Positions 17,154 to 27,518 of a stretch of DNA of 64,000 bases are shown piece after piece; within the stretch, counting starts at the first letter, position 1, and each line of letters starts with the position of its first letter. A model generated the notes under the pieces. The model was not told where the DNA came from, did not search any database, and saw only the letters and a program-made list of their open reading frames with translations. A program made the translations under genes and the position numbers. Where the stretch lies: assembly GCA_028285005.1 (NCBI GenBank), contig JANQQP010000037.1, positions 186,001 to 250,000 of the forward strand. The letters run 5' to 3'. This DNA is from Dehalococcoidia bacterium. Lineage in GTDB: Bacteria; Chloroflexota; Dehalococcoidia; Lucifugimonadales; Lucifugimonadaceae.

Positions 17154-17768
17154 CTACTCAACGCAAACTGCGCCTTCGCCGGAGTCTCCTGAGAAGAAAG
17201 AGGCGTACTTGTGGCAACCGGGGATCGTGAAGGTGTGCTCGAACGTGGCAGGTCCGGTGTCGAACGTTCCCTTACTCATCGAGCCAGAATCCCACTGCTC
17301 GGCCTCTCCTTCGAGCGCCTTGGTTGAGCTGGCCGACCGGCGTGGGTTCTCCCACCGCACGGTGGTGCCGGACGCAACCTTAATCACATCTGGTGTGAAT
17401 GATCCCTGCGCTCCGATCTCGATCACTGGATCGTCGGCGTCTGTTAGAGCAGGGCCGTCGGGAATCTCTACCGCAGCGGGAGTCGGTGTTGGAGTGGGCG
17501 TTACTAGCGCCAGCGCCGTTGCCGTCTCTTTGGCCGCCTGCTGCCGCCTCGCCGCTTCACTGTTGTCCCCCACCTGTGGCCCCTGAGGGTTGTCAGGGTC
17601 TCCGCCGGCATCAATGATTGCCTGTCTCGTAGCTGCATCGTTGTCCGCTCTGTTCTGAGCAGCGTTCGTGGCGACAATGTCTTCCGTCGTCTCACCACAG
17701 GCAACGGCTATAAGCGCAATCGTCATAGCGATAGCGATTACGCTAAGAGTCTTCTTTTTAAGGGTCAT
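17154..17768 (-). CDS. Cupredoxin-fold lipoprotein with a degenerate copper site
   Basis: A 204-residue secreted lipoprotein: signal peptide with lipobox LIAVAC (Cys24), an Asn/Asp/Ala-rich spacer with a TPTPTPTP stretch (about 25-100), and a C-terminal plastocyanin/cupredoxin-like domain (about 112-204) with GSFTPDVIKVASGTTVRWEN and an EHTFTIPG strand. In copper-binding relatives a His follows the VRW strand and a Cys-x2-4-His-x4-Met loop follows the last strand. Here the first site reads RRSASSTKAL and the loop GCHKYASFFSGDSG, so the ligand set is not complete; Cys185 and Cys202 could form a disulfide instead. A strong ribosome site (GGAGAGGG) precedes ATG 17768. Electron transfer is therefore doubtful; a structural or sensing role is possible. 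Confidence 0.75.
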   Translation of the reverse strand: MTLKKKTLSVIAIAMTIALIAVACGETTEDIVATNAAQNRADNDAATRQAIIDAGGDPDNPQGPQVGDNSEAARRQQAAKETATALALVTPTPTPTPAAVEIPDGPALTDADDPVIEIGAQGSFTPDVIKVASGTTVRWENPRRSASSTKALEGEAEQWDSGSMSKGTFDTGPATFEHTFTIPGCHKYASFFSGDSGEGAVCVE

Positions 17769-17967
17769 AGAAATCCCTCTCCAGTAAGGGCTGTTCCCGA
17801 GGCCCCCGGTCTACGTAAAACGTTCCGAATCGAGATTGAGTTTTGTTTGAATTCGCTGCCAGTAGCGACTGCTGCGAGAGTCTAACATGCCGTTGCCCGT
17901 TGTCGAAGAGCGTAATCGTGAACGCTGCGTACCAACGTGCAGCGGGACACTCGCCCCGAAGTGACGA

Positions 17968-19383
17968 TCAGATTGTCTCCTGGGTGCCACCTGGTCGTCT
18001 GAGTACTGCGACAAGCCCTCCAACCAGCGTGACGACTGCAGCTACTGGCACGACGACTCCGTAGGCATCGAGGAAGGCTCCTGATTCTGACGCGCTGTCG
18101 CTACGGCCTTGCTGCCAAGTTAGTAGCGAAGTCATCACGGCTATCGATGTGACGGTGCCGATCGTCTGAGCCACTGCGAGAGCAGATGATGCCGAACCGG
18201 AGTACACACTTGCCGTCCGGCGCATTGTCAGCGCATAGACGGCAGCCTGGTGCCCCCCGAACCCGAGGCCCATCACAGCAGCCCAGATGCCAACCAGTAC
18301 GACGGCCGATTCGTCGGTCATCACTCCAACCATCCACAGGCCCGCTGCCGAAACGGCGGCCCCTCCGAAAGTAACCCTCCTGTCGCCAAGCCTGTCGGCG
18401 AGCCATCCTCCAATTCCGGACCCAACGAGCGTCGCAGCGGCCATCGTCGCCAGAAGCGCTCCCAGTACCAGCGTGCTGCGACCGAGCACGTCGGGCACAA
18501 AGAACGGGAATAGAAACCACATCACGAACGTGCCGGCAGTGACTACGAAGTTGGACAGCACACCCGCCCGGAACTCAGGGACTCGCAGCAACGCCGTCGG
18601 AAAGATGTGATGCGTCGAAGCACGATGAGTTCGATAGACGACGGCTCCGGCGATTACAGAGCCGATATAGAGCAGAACTGGCCGCAGCGCCAGCCATCCG
18701 TCGAGGCGGGCAAAGGAAAGCGCCAGCACGACTACGAACAGGAACGCAAACAGAGCGACTGCTGAGCTCCAATCGAATCCTTTGCGGTCCTCGCTGGATT
18801 GGCTGTCTCGTTGCTCCCGCACTCCGACAATCGCCAGTATCAGCGCTACTGCACCGATCGGGATCCGCGCCCAAAAGATCGCCTCCCAACCGACGTTAAG
18901 TGATAGCCAGCCACCGCCAAGCGTTCCTGCCATCTGACCTGCGCCTATAGCGGCGAGTGTGAAGCCGAGAGCCGTTCCGCGTCGCTCCGGGCCGAACGCT
19001 CTCGCCACGATGGCCGGGCCGACGGTGAAAAGTATCGCCACCCCGATGCCCTGTGGCACTCGCAGGCCGACGATCGGCGACAGTGAGCCCTGAAGCGAGA
19101 TGATGGCGACGGAGGCGGTGTAGAGCAGGATGCCGACAACCAGTACTCGCCGAAGCCCTATTGTGTCTGCAAGGTGTCCGGCGATAAACCCGGTGCCGCT
19201 CCGGGCGGCGTGATAGATGATGATGATCCATTGGACGGTGATCAGAGTCTCGCCAAGCGACTCCCGGAACACGGGCAGCGAGACGTTGATCGAGAAGTCT
19301 AGCGCTGCGAGGAATAGGGCCATGCCGCCCGCAGCGGCCGCCAGCACCCTGTAGTTGAGGCCGAGGCCGGGTTCGGCAGCCAC
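17968..19383 (-). CDS. MFS transporter (DHA2/14-helix-like) in the thiamine operon
   Basis: A 471-residue major facilitator protein with about 14 hydrophobic segments, GHLADTIGLRR as the loop 2-3 motif and FGPERRGTALG further on, the pattern of drug:H+ antiporter family 2. It starts at GTG 19383, 27 bases after the thiS stop, so it is very likely the last gene of the TPP-riboswitch operon. Such placement suggests a role with thiamine, its precursors or breakdown products, but DHA2 proteins are usually exporters and the substrate cannot be assigned from sequence. Confidence 0.75.
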   Translation of the reverse strand: MAAEPGLGLNYRVLAAAAGGMALFLAALDFSINVSLPVFRESLGETLITVQWIIIIYHAARSGTGFIAGHLADTIGLRRVLVVGILLYTASVAIISLQGSLSPIVGLRVPQGIGVAILFTVGPAIVARAFGPERRGTALGFTLAAIGAGQMAGTLGGGWLSLNVGWEAIFWARIPIGAVALILAIVGVREQRDSQSSEDRKGFDWSSAVALFAFLFVVVLALSFARLDGWLALRPVLLYIGSVIAGAVVYRTHRASTHHIFPTALLRVPEFRAGVLSNFVVTAGTFVMWFLFPFFVPDVLGRSTLVLGALLATMAAATLVGSGIGGWLADRLGDRRVTFGGAAVSAAGLWMVGVMTDESAVVLVGIWAAVMGLGFGGHQAAVYALTMRRTASVYSGSASSALAVAQTIGTVTSIAVMTSLLTWQQGRSDSASESGAFLDAYGVVVPVAAVVTLVGGLVAVLRRPGGTQETI

Positions 19384-19410
19384 CTGCCGCGCCTGTTCAG
19401 GGGGCAGGAT

Positions 19411-19614
19411 CTAGCCGCCCCCTACAGGACGGACGATCTCAACGGCGTCGCCGTCGGCAAGATAGGTGTCCGGAAACTCCTCGCGACGCAATACCGTGCC
19501 GTTCACAGCTACGGCGAGTGATCGGCCGGCAAGTCCCTTCGCCTCGAGGTACTGCTCGACCGTCTGGTCCGGCGCCAGCTCTGAGTCTTTGCCGTTTATT
19601 CGTACCGTGATCAT
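19411..19614 (-). CDS. thiS: Sulfur carrier protein ThiS
   Basis: A 67-residue ubiquitin-like sulfur carrier. The chain ends in the obligatory Gly-Gly (VRPVGGG); its C-terminal carboxylate is adenylated and converted to thiocarboxylate, which donates sulfur to the thiazole ring made by ThiG. The sequence MITVRING and a DGDAVEIV strand are typical of the family. It lies two bases after the tenI/thiE stop in the thiG-tenI-thiS-MFS operon. No thiF or thiO gene is present in the window, so the activating enzyme must be elsewhere. Confidence 0.92.
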   Translation of the reverse strand: MITVRINGKDSELAPDQTVEQYLEAKGLAGRSLAVAVNGTVLRREEFPDTYLADGDAVEIVRPVGGG

Positions 19615-19616
19615 GG

Positions 19617-20243
19617 TCAGTCTCTAAGCCCGATAACTTCTGCCAGCGTTCTTGCTGCCTCGAAGGGGTCATCTGCACTAATTATCGCGCCGATCACCGC
19701 AACTCCAGCCGCATCGGCCTCAATGACTTCTTTGGCATTCTCCGCAGTGATTCCGCCGATTCCGATGACAGGAACGCTCACTTCACTGGCGACAGATCGG
19801 ACAAGCTCCGTCCCGCCCGTCGCTCCACCAGGATGCGACTGGGACGGGAATATCGTTCCGAGTACCAGATAATCGGCACCTGCGGCCTCTACGGTTTTTG
19901 CAGACTGCAATGAATGGACGGACTGGCCGGCCAACAGATTCGTCGGGAGTGCAGTGCGGTCCATCGCAGCACTCTCTCTGAAATGCACGCCCGCGGCTCC
20001 GGACTGTATGGCGATCTCGGGCGTAGAGTTCACGACCACCAGCGCCTCATCGCCGACTGCATCGACCACATCTTTCGCCAGCTCTAGCAGCGTATCCGGC
20101 GCCACCTGATGCGCTCGTACCTGCACCATGTTCACACCGCCCCGGACTGCGTCCTGCGCGATCCGCAACAACTGCTGCTGGCCTCCAGCGCGTTCGACAT
20201 CAGTGACAAGGCAGAGGATCCGGCTGGGGAGCTTGGCGACCAT
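19617..20243 (-). CDS. tenI: TenI/ThiE-family protein, probably thiazole tautomerase
   Basis: A 208-residue TIM barrel of the thiamine phosphate synthase/TenI family. Family traits: MVQVRAH, GVHFRES, a phosphate site VIGIGGITAEN and GVAVIGAI. The two Asp residues that hold Mg-pyrophosphate in TMP synthases appear lost: the strand usually reading N-D-R reads VNSTPE, and the G-x-E-D element reads HFRESAAM. The GQSVHSLQSA segment is very close to B. subtilis TenI, which isomerises the ThiG product. Gene order (thiG, this, thiS) also resembles the tenI-thiO-thiS-thiG block. The TenI catalytic His (GHVF) is however Thr here (GTIF), so the call is tentative; ThiE remains possible. Confidence 0.75.
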   Translation of the reverse strand: MVAKLPSRILCLVTDVERAGGQQQLLRIAQDAVRGGVNMVQVRAHQVAPDTLLELAKDVVDAVGDEALVVVNSTPEIAIQSGAAGVHFRESAAMDRTALPTNLLAGQSVHSLQSAKTVEAAGADYLVLGTIFPSQSHPGGATGGTELVRSVASEVSVPVIGIGGITAENAKEVIEADAAGVAVIGAIISADDPFEAARTLAEVIGLRD

Positions 20244-20251
20244 CGGACAGG

Positions 20252-21034
20252 CTAGGTCGCGGGCATCGGAACGCCTTCGGTCGGGCTGCTCGGGATCGCA
20301 GCCTCACGTTCCGGTATGCGCCCTGCCAGGTAGGCCTTCCTGCCAGCCTCCACTCCAAGTTTGAAGGCCTCGCCCATCAGCGCCGGGTCCTCAGCCTGTG
20401 CAATTGCGGTGTTGACCAGCACGCAGTCTGCGCCAAGTTCCATCATGGCGGAAGCTTCAGATGGCACACCCAGCCCTGCATCCACGACCACCGGCACAGA
20501 AGACTGTTCGATGATGATCTGTATCTCTTCAGTGGTCAGCACGCCTCGTCCTGAGCCGATAGGCGAGCCGAGCGGCATGACGGTCGCACATCCCACCTCT
20601 TCGAGCCTTGTAGCGAGTACAGGGTCGGCGTGAATGTACGGGAGCACGGTGAAGCCGTCAGCGATGAGTGTCTTCGCCGCCTCGAACGTGCCTACGGGGT
20701 CAGGCAGCAGGTACTTCGGGTCCGGGATCACCTCCAGCTTGATCCAATCCGAGCCGGTCACTTCGCGGGCCAGTCGCGCTGTCCAGACAGCCTGTTCCGC
20801 CGTCTTGCTGCCAGCCGTGTTGGGCAAGACCTGATACTTGTCCCAGTCAATCTCGTCCAGCAGCGTCTTTTCGTTCGGATCGTCCAGGTTCAGGCGGCCG
20901 ATGGCGACCGTGATTATCTCCGTGCCGGATGCCGCAATAGACGAAGCAAGGTCTTCACTTGACCTGTGCTTCCCCGTGCCCGTCAGCAGCCGTGAAGTGA
21001 ATGACTTGCCTGCAATGACCAGCTCATCGCTCAT
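20252..21034 (-). CDS. thiG: Thiazole synthase ThiG
   Basis: A 260-residue TIM-barrel enzyme that condenses deoxyxylulose 5-phosphate, dehydroglycine and sulfur from ThiS thiocarboxylate into the thiazole phosphate of thiamine. Key features: the imine-forming Lys99 in DWIKLEV, the early SRLLTGTGK element, GSPIGSGRG phosphate loop and [10 protein letters not shown]. It is the first gene of the operon, 63 bases after a leader terminator controlled by the TPP riboswitch, and is followed after eight bases by the TenI/ThiE gene. ATG 21034 is the natural start. Confidence 0.95.
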   Translation of the reverse strand: MSDELVIAGKSFTSRLLTGTGKHRSSEDLASSIAASGTEIITVAIGRLNLDDPNEKTLLDEIDWDKYQVLPNTAGSKTAEQAVWTARLAREVTGSDWIKLEVIPDPKYLLPDPVGTFEAAKTLIADGFTVLPYIHADPVLATRLEEVGCATVMPLGSPIGSGRGVLTTEEIQIIIEQSSVPVVVDAGLGVPSEASAMMELGADCVLVNTAIAQAEDPALMGEAFKLGVEAGRKAYLAGRIPEREAAIPSSPTEGVPMPAT

Positions 21035-21096
21035 GGTCTCGTTCCCTTTCCGGGCTGCTCTCGGAATCCCGCGAGGCCCGGATATCTCTGAACACT

Positions 21097-21131
21097 AAAA
21101 TGCGCTGCCTGAGCGGTGCTGGCAGCGCATT
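21097..21131 (-). terminator. Leader terminator of the TPP riboswitch
   Basis: On the minus strand AATGCGCTGCC (21131-21121) pairs perfectly with GGCAGCGCATT (21109-21099) around an 11-base loop and is followed by a short T-run (to 21097). It lies just after the riboswitch and before thiG, so the switch probably works by TPP-induced transcription termination. Confidence 0.75.
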
Positions 21132-21144
21132 CGGAAAGCGGTTT

Positions 21145-21232
21145 CACTCCCTACGCTGGCATTACCCAGATCAGGTTCCAGGGTCGGTGGCGGTGGCCAC
21201 CCTCTCAGCCCGCTTACCAGGCTCCCCTGCGA
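21145..21232 (-). promoter_or_regulatory. TPP riboswitch (THI element)
   Basis: On the minus strand the two most conserved THI-box strings are intact: CTGAGAGGG at about 21208-21200 (pyrimidine-sensing side) and ACCTGATCTGGGTAATGCC at 21176-21158, followed by GCGTAGGGA at 21156-21148. The flanking GCAGGGGAGCC and the closing TAGGGAG form helix P1/P2. It binds thiamine pyrophosphate and here should switch off thiG-tenI-thiS-MFS when TPP is plentiful. Confidence 0.97.
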
Positions 21233-21234
21233 CA

Positions 21235-21263
21235 ACTTTAGGCCGGTGTGTCTGGTTCGTCAA
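21235..21263 (-). promoter_or_regulatory. Promoter of the thiamine operon
   Basis: On the minus strand TTGACG (21263-21258) is followed after exactly 17 bases by TAAAGT (21240-21235). The predicted start of transcription lies a few bases on, right at the 5' edge of the TPP riboswitch, which supports the call. Confidence 0.65.
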
Positions 21264-21352
21264 TTCCGATACAAGCACAGCGTGTGAGGCAAGTACTCGA
21301 GTGCCGGAGTATATTGCGACAGCCGATTTCACCGTTGCGACAGGAGATAGAG

Positions 21353-22333
21353 ATGGGACACCGCGTCATCTACTTTGGCGAGCCTTCAGGGGCCAGGACG
21401 AAGCGTGCAGTGGAGCTTGCTCCCGCGGATCTCGACGTTGGCTACGTCAACCCGGAGTCGCCCATTTCGCAACGGCAGGAAGAGTTGAAGGACGCGGAGG
21501 CGCTGATAACGAACGGTCTCCTGTGGACTGAGGACGACATATCGAAGATGCCGAACCTCAAGCTGCTACAGCTCATGAGCGCAGGCTTCAACACGCTAAA
21601 TGTGCCGCGGATCCGAGAGATGGGCGTGGAGGTCTGCAACAACTCGCCAGCGATATCCAACTCGGTCGCCGAGCATGCCGTCTCACTGATGCTCCTGGTC
21701 TACAAGCGCCTTGAGCAGGGCATAAACGGTGTGAAGGACGGCCAATGGCAGGACCACGCGAAGGGCGGTGAGCACGGCCTGCTCTACGAACTCGCTGGGC
21801 GCACTGTTGGCATCGTGGGCCTCGGGAATATCGGCTCGAAGGTGGCGAAGCGGCTGACTGGATTCGAGACCACCACCCTCTATCACGACGTAAGGGAGTT
21901 TGACTCCGACTACGAAAAGTCGCTCTCAGTGCAGCGCACTTCGTTCGATGAGCTGCTTGAGCGCAGCGACATCATCACGGTGCACGTTCCGCTCAACTCG
22001 GCCACGACGAAGATGTTCTCGACCCGCGAGTTCGCGGCGATGAAGAAGAGCGCTGTGTTCGTGAACACCTGCCGCGGCCCAGTGCAGGACGAGGCGGCGC
22101 TGATCAAGGCTCTGCAGGATGGCGAGATTGCAGCTGCTGGACTCGATGTCTTCGAGCAGGAGCCGACGCCGCTCGACAACCCGTTGCTTCACATGGACAA
22201 CGTCGTGGTGACACCGCACCTAGCGGGCTCAACGCAGGAGCGGGTCGACAGGGCACTGGTTTTCTCGTTCGAAAACGCCAGACGCGTGCTGAACGGCGAG
22301 AAGCCACTCAACGCTGTGGAGCTGCAGGACTGA
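21353..22333 (+). CDS. D-isomer-specific 2-hydroxyacid dehydrogenase
   Basis: A 326-residue NAD-dependent dehydrogenase of the D-2-hydroxyacid family (phosphoglycerate, glyoxylate, hydroxypyruvate and similar substrates). The Rossmann motif GIVGLGNIG lies at 153-161, with the catalytic triad Arg241 (NTCRGP), Glu270 (VFEQEP) and His289 (TPHLAG). The open frame begins at 21248, but ATG 21353, eight bases after AGGAG, gives the standard N-terminus and leaves room for the divergent thiamine promoter. No ACT domain is present, so it is not a long-form SerA. It is followed by a HAD phosphatase whose start overlaps its stop, so the pair may handle a hydroxy acid and its phosphate. Confidence 0.88.
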   Translation: MGHRVIYFGEPSGARTKRAVELAPADLDVGYVNPESPISQRQEELKDAEALITNGLLWTEDDISKMPNLKLLQLMSAGFNTLNVPRIREMGVEVCNNSPAISNSVAEHAVSLMLLVYKRLEQGINGVKDGQWQDHAKGGEHGLLYELAGRTVGIVGLGNIGSKVAKRLTGFETTTLYHDVREFDSDYEKSLSVQRTSFDELLERSDIITVHVPLNSATTKMFSTREFAAMKKSAVFVNTCRGPVQDEAALIKALQDGEIAAAGLDVFEQEPTPLDNPLLHMDNVVVTPHLAGSTQERVDRALVFSFENARRVLNGEKPLNAVELQD

Positions 22334-23076
22334 GCACTCAACCTGAACGCCCCGCCGGGCTGCTCATAGACCTTGACGGCACTCTGCTGGACCACAACGA
22401 CTGGATATCGGACCGTGACTTCCAGGCAGTGCAGGCCGCGGCGGAACGAATCCCCGTTGCTATCGCGTCCGGCCGCGTACAGCAGGACGTCGGGCACTTC
22501 GCCCGTCTGCTCGGTCTGCGCGGACCGCAGGTCAGTGACAACGGAGCGCGTCTGATGGACCCCGTTTCCGGCAAGACACTGTCAGTCCTGTCGATAGCCG
22601 AGAGCGACGCGCGTGGCATCGTCGATTGGCTCGAACGGGATTCCATCAGGTACTTTGCCGTCGATGCCGGCCGCATCGTTCGTTCGATTCAGGAGATCAA
22701 CGATTGGCGAGTGACTATGATCACCTGTTTCGTGCCGGACAGGGAGAGTGTGGACAAGATGGTGGACGAGTACACCAACGACGAAGTGACGGCGATGGGC
22801 TCGAGAGGGTCACGCGGTGAGTGGTACGTCGACTTCACGCACGGTGCAGCAGACAAGGGCTATGGCGCTCGCCGATTCGCCGAGATCCACGGCATCGAGC
22901 CGTCACAGATCATGGCGATAGGCGATGGCCTGAATGATCGTGAGATGTTCGAGGCGGTTGGGCTGCCGGTGGCGATGGGACACACGCCAGATGACATAGC
23001 GCGGCTCACCAAGCATGTGACGGGATCGCTGGAGGACTCGGGCGTGGCCCAGGCGATAGGGCGGTTCGTGCTCTAG
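22330..23076 (+). CDS. HAD-superfamily Cof-type phosphatase, apparent CTG start
   Basis: A 248-residue HAD phosphatase (Cof/sucrose-phosphatase-like, C2 cap). Motif I, DLDGT, with nucleophile Asp14 and Asp16, lies before the first in-frame ATG (22429), so an ATG-only reading would lose the active site. No ATG, GTG or TTG occurs in frame upstream of motif I; the best start is CTG 22330, which overlaps the dehydrogenase stop (CTGA) and sits eight bases after a GGAG. Other motifs: ASGR (motif II), DKGYGARRF (motif III Lys) and GDGLNDREMF (motif IV). It probably dephosphorylates a small sugar or hydroxy-acid phosphate. It ends three bases from the converging accDA. Confidence 0.85.
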   Translation: MSTQPERPAGLLIDLDGTLLDHNDWISDRDFQAVQAAAERIPVAIASGRVQQDVGHFARLLGLRGPQVSDNGARLMDPVSGKTLSVLSIAESDARGIVDWLERDSIRYFAVDAGRIVRSIQEINDWRVTMITCFVPDRESVDKMVDEYTNDEVTAMGSRGSRGEWYVDFTHGAADKGYGARRFAEIHGIEPSQIMAIGDGLNDREMFEAVGLPVAMGHTPDDIARLTKHVTGSLEDSGVAQAIGRFVL

Positions 23077-23079
23077 GCG

Positions 23080-24948
<1,869 letters not shown>

Positions 24949-25148
24949 GGAGCTGTCTCAACTCGTGGCGGGCTCGCCGGAACCCTCAAATTCAACTTAG
25001 CGACCGGTGGTCTGCGGTCTGCGGGGAGGGAAGGTTGCCACCATTGTATGGCCGCCGTCAAAGACTGAACTGGATGTTGACACTAAGAGAGTGGCAATTA
25101 TTGGCGGTCTGACGTTCGACGCCAACGGGAGACGGCTGACCTAAAGGA

Positions 25149-27518
25149 CTACGAACCCAGGACCTGTCTCGGCTTGCCCGGTTCGCCGGGCCCTACGACG
25201 CCGAGGTCTTCGAGTTCATCCATGAGCCTTGCAGCTCTTGGGTAGCCGATACGCAGTCTGCGCTGCAAGAGCGAGGTGGAAAGCGTCTTCTGAGACCTCG
25301 CCAGATTGCGGGCTGAGTCGACGAGCGAATCGCCAGAGGTGTCGATCTCGCTGTCCACCAGCGCTTCGTCCTCCATCTCTACCTCGAGCTCGGGTAGCGA
25401 TGGGCCTTTCACGGCCTTCCACATGCGCACAGTGGACTCGATCTCGGAGTCTGAGAGGAAGGCTCCCTGCACGCGCTCCGGCTTCGCCTTGTCTATTGGC
25501 AGGTACAGCATGTCGCCACGCCCGAGCAGCTTTTCACCGCCGGTACTGTCGAGCACGGTACGGGAGTCGATCTGCGACATCACGGCGAAGCTGATCCTGC
25601 TCGGGAAGTTCGCCTTGATCAGTCCGGTCACAACATCCACGGACGGGCGCTGCGTTGCCACAACGAGATGCACACCAGTCGCCCGGCCAAGTTGCGCAAG
25701 GCGCACGAGCAGCCGTTCGACCTCGTTTGCCGCCTGCAGCATGAGGTCGGCCAACTCGTCGACCAGGATCACGAGATACGGCATCTTCTCGCTAGACCGC
25801 TCGTTGAACGAGACGATGTTCTTGACGCCGGCCTTTTCGAGAACTCTGAACCGCCCCATCATCTCCGCGATCAAAGCCTTAAGCGTGGCCACTGCGCGGT
25901 CCGCCTCGACCACGACCGGTGTGTACAGGTGTGGGATGCCTGCGTAGGGCGTCAACTCAACACGCTTGGGGTCGATCATCACCATGCGCGCCTGTGCCGG
26001 TGAGCGGCTCATCAACAGGCCGGTGATGATGGCGTTCATGCAGACGCTCTTACCAGACCCTGTCGAGCCTGCGATCAGGGTGTGAGGCATGCGTGCAAGG
26101 TCTGCGAATACTGGCTGACCGCCGCTGCCGAGTCCGAGCGGCACCGGCAGATTTGCCTTCGACTCGAACCGTTTCCACTCGTCGGTCTCCATCACTGAGC
26201 GAAGAGTCACAGGAGTGGGGCGCGAGTTCGGAACTTCGATGCCGACGACAGATTCGCCCGGCACGACAGGTTCCAGACGGATGTTTGGAGAGGCGAGCGC
26301 CAGTGCGAGGTCTTTCTCGCGGTTGAGGATCATATCTACGCGGACACGCTTGCCGGCCGCAGGGTCAGCCTTGCCACCCTTCCAGCCGGGCCTGAGCCCG
26401 TACATCGTGACGGTTGGGCCGGTGAACACCTGGTCGACCGTGACATCGATGCCGTACTCGGCGAGGCTGTTCTCGATCAAAGAGCTTCGCTCATCGATCT
26501 CCGCTCGCGTCACGCCGCCTTGCGGCGCCTTCTTCAACTTGTCGAGCCGAGGAAGCGGCCAGTTGAACTGAGATGCGGCCTGGCTGAGCACGGCGGTTGA
26601 GATGATTTCCGGTAGCGGCTCGTCTGCAGCTGCTGACGCTGGGCCGGTCGGAAGATCACGAAGGACCAGCGATTGGTCCATGGGATTCGTTGCATCGTCT
26701 TCCGCTTCAATGGTCTCCCATGGTGGAGTTTCAGTGAAGGCGTCGGCCTCTTCGTCTGCAGCAATGCCGTGAATAGTGGGCGAGATCGGCGCGGCTGTCT
26801 CGTCTTCATCGCGCGCTTCGATCGCAGCCAGTTCGGCCTCCGCGACCGCCGCCGCGAGCTCGAACTCTTGCTGTGCCTCACGTTCCAGCCGCTCGGCCTT
26901 ACGCCGTTCAGAGCGCTCGTGCCACTTTCGACGCCCCTCTGAGGCTTTGTGCGCCGTGGCGGTCGTGGCGTGCCAGGAGTAGCGTGATCCAGTCGCCGCA
27001 GCCCGCCAACTGAGACGAGGAGTGAAGATCGCGGCGGCCGCTATGACGAGGACGAGGATTCTCAGAGACGCAGCTGCGTAGTCGACGTTAGTCACATTGA
27101 AGCGATCCCATTCGCCAGGTGCGATTGCGATCGCCTCACCGACTGTTCCGCCCATCGATTCACCGCTAAGACTGCCGGGCTCTGCGTTCAGCATTCCGAG
27201 GACACCAGACGCGGCGATTGCTAGTAGCAGCAACGGCAGCACATAGCGCCAGCGTCGCACGGCCATCAGCGGTCTCCAGGAAAGGACGTATACGAGGCTC
27301 ACAGCCCATAGACCGATCGGTACGAGTGACCAGCCGAGAAGCTCAAGAGTTTGCTCTCGCAGCAGGAACGCCACGATGGCCGCAGCGATAGACACCAGCA
27401 GTACGACTCTGCCAGGGTGCCGCAGCGCGATGCGAAGCCCGTACGGTCCGACTCCGCCCATGAGCGAACCGCTCTTGCCGGACGAACGAGAAACCCTGGT
27501 TGTTGCCTTAGATGTCAA
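25149..27518 (-). CDS. ftsK: DNA translocase FtsK/SpoIIIE
   Basis: A 789-residue septal DNA pump that clears and sorts chromosome ends during division. An N-terminal membrane part with about four helices (30-165) is followed by a charged Glu/Ala-rich coiled linker (165-330), the alpha domain, the motor with Walker A GSTGSGKS near 485 and Walker B VILVDELADL, and a C-terminal winged-helix gamma domain (LLQRRLRIGYPRAARLMDEL) that reads polar DNA sequences. A TTG at 27518, inside the end of the rnj gene, is the first in-frame start; ATG 27461 is an alternative. The membrane and linker regions are shorter than in E. coli, which is common in monoderm-like bacteria. Confidence 0.93.
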   Translation of the reverse strand: MTSKATTRVSRSSGKSGSLMGGVGPYGLRIALRHPGRVVLLVSIAAAIVAFLLREQTLELLGWSLVPIGLWAVSLVYVLSWRPLMAVRRWRYVLPLLLLAIAASGVLGMLNAEPGSLSGESMGGTVGEAIAIAPGEWDRFNVTNVDYAAASLRILVLVIAAAAIFTPRLSWRAAATGSRYSWHATTATAHKASEGRRKWHERSERRKAERLEREAQQEFELAAAVAEAELAAIEARDEDETAAPISPTIHGIAADEEADAFTETPPWETIEAEDDATNPMDQSLVLRDLPTGPASAAADEPLPEIISTAVLSQAASQFNWPLPRLDKLKKAPQGGVTRAEIDERSSLIENSLAEYGIDVTVDQVFTGPTVTMYGLRPGWKGGKADPAAGKRVRVDMILNREKDLALALASPNIRLEPVVPGESVVGIEVPNSRPTPVTLRSVMETDEWKRFESKANLPVPLGLGSGGQPVFADLARMPHTLIAGSTGSGKSVCMNAIITGLLMSRSPAQARMVMIDPKRVELTPYAGIPHLYTPVVVEADRAVATLKALIAEMMGRFRVLEKAGVKNIVSFNERSSEKMPYLVILVDELADLMLQAANEVERLLVRLAQLGRATGVHLVVATQRPSVDVVTGLIKANFPSRISFAVMSQIDSRTVLDSTGGEKLLGRGDMLYLPIDKAKPERVQGAFLSDSEIESTVRMWKAVKGPSLPELEVEMEDEALVDSEIDTSGDSLVDSARNLARSQKTLSTSLLQRRLRIGYPRAARLMDELEDLGVVGPGEPGKPRQVLGS

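Noticed and set aside
16848..17192. 114-codon plus-strand frame in the gene-free stretch
   Set aside because: Composition is unlike a protein (Trp/Arg/Cys-rich, no hydrophobic core pattern) and it runs through a strong terminator hairpin into the antisense of the lipoprotein gene.
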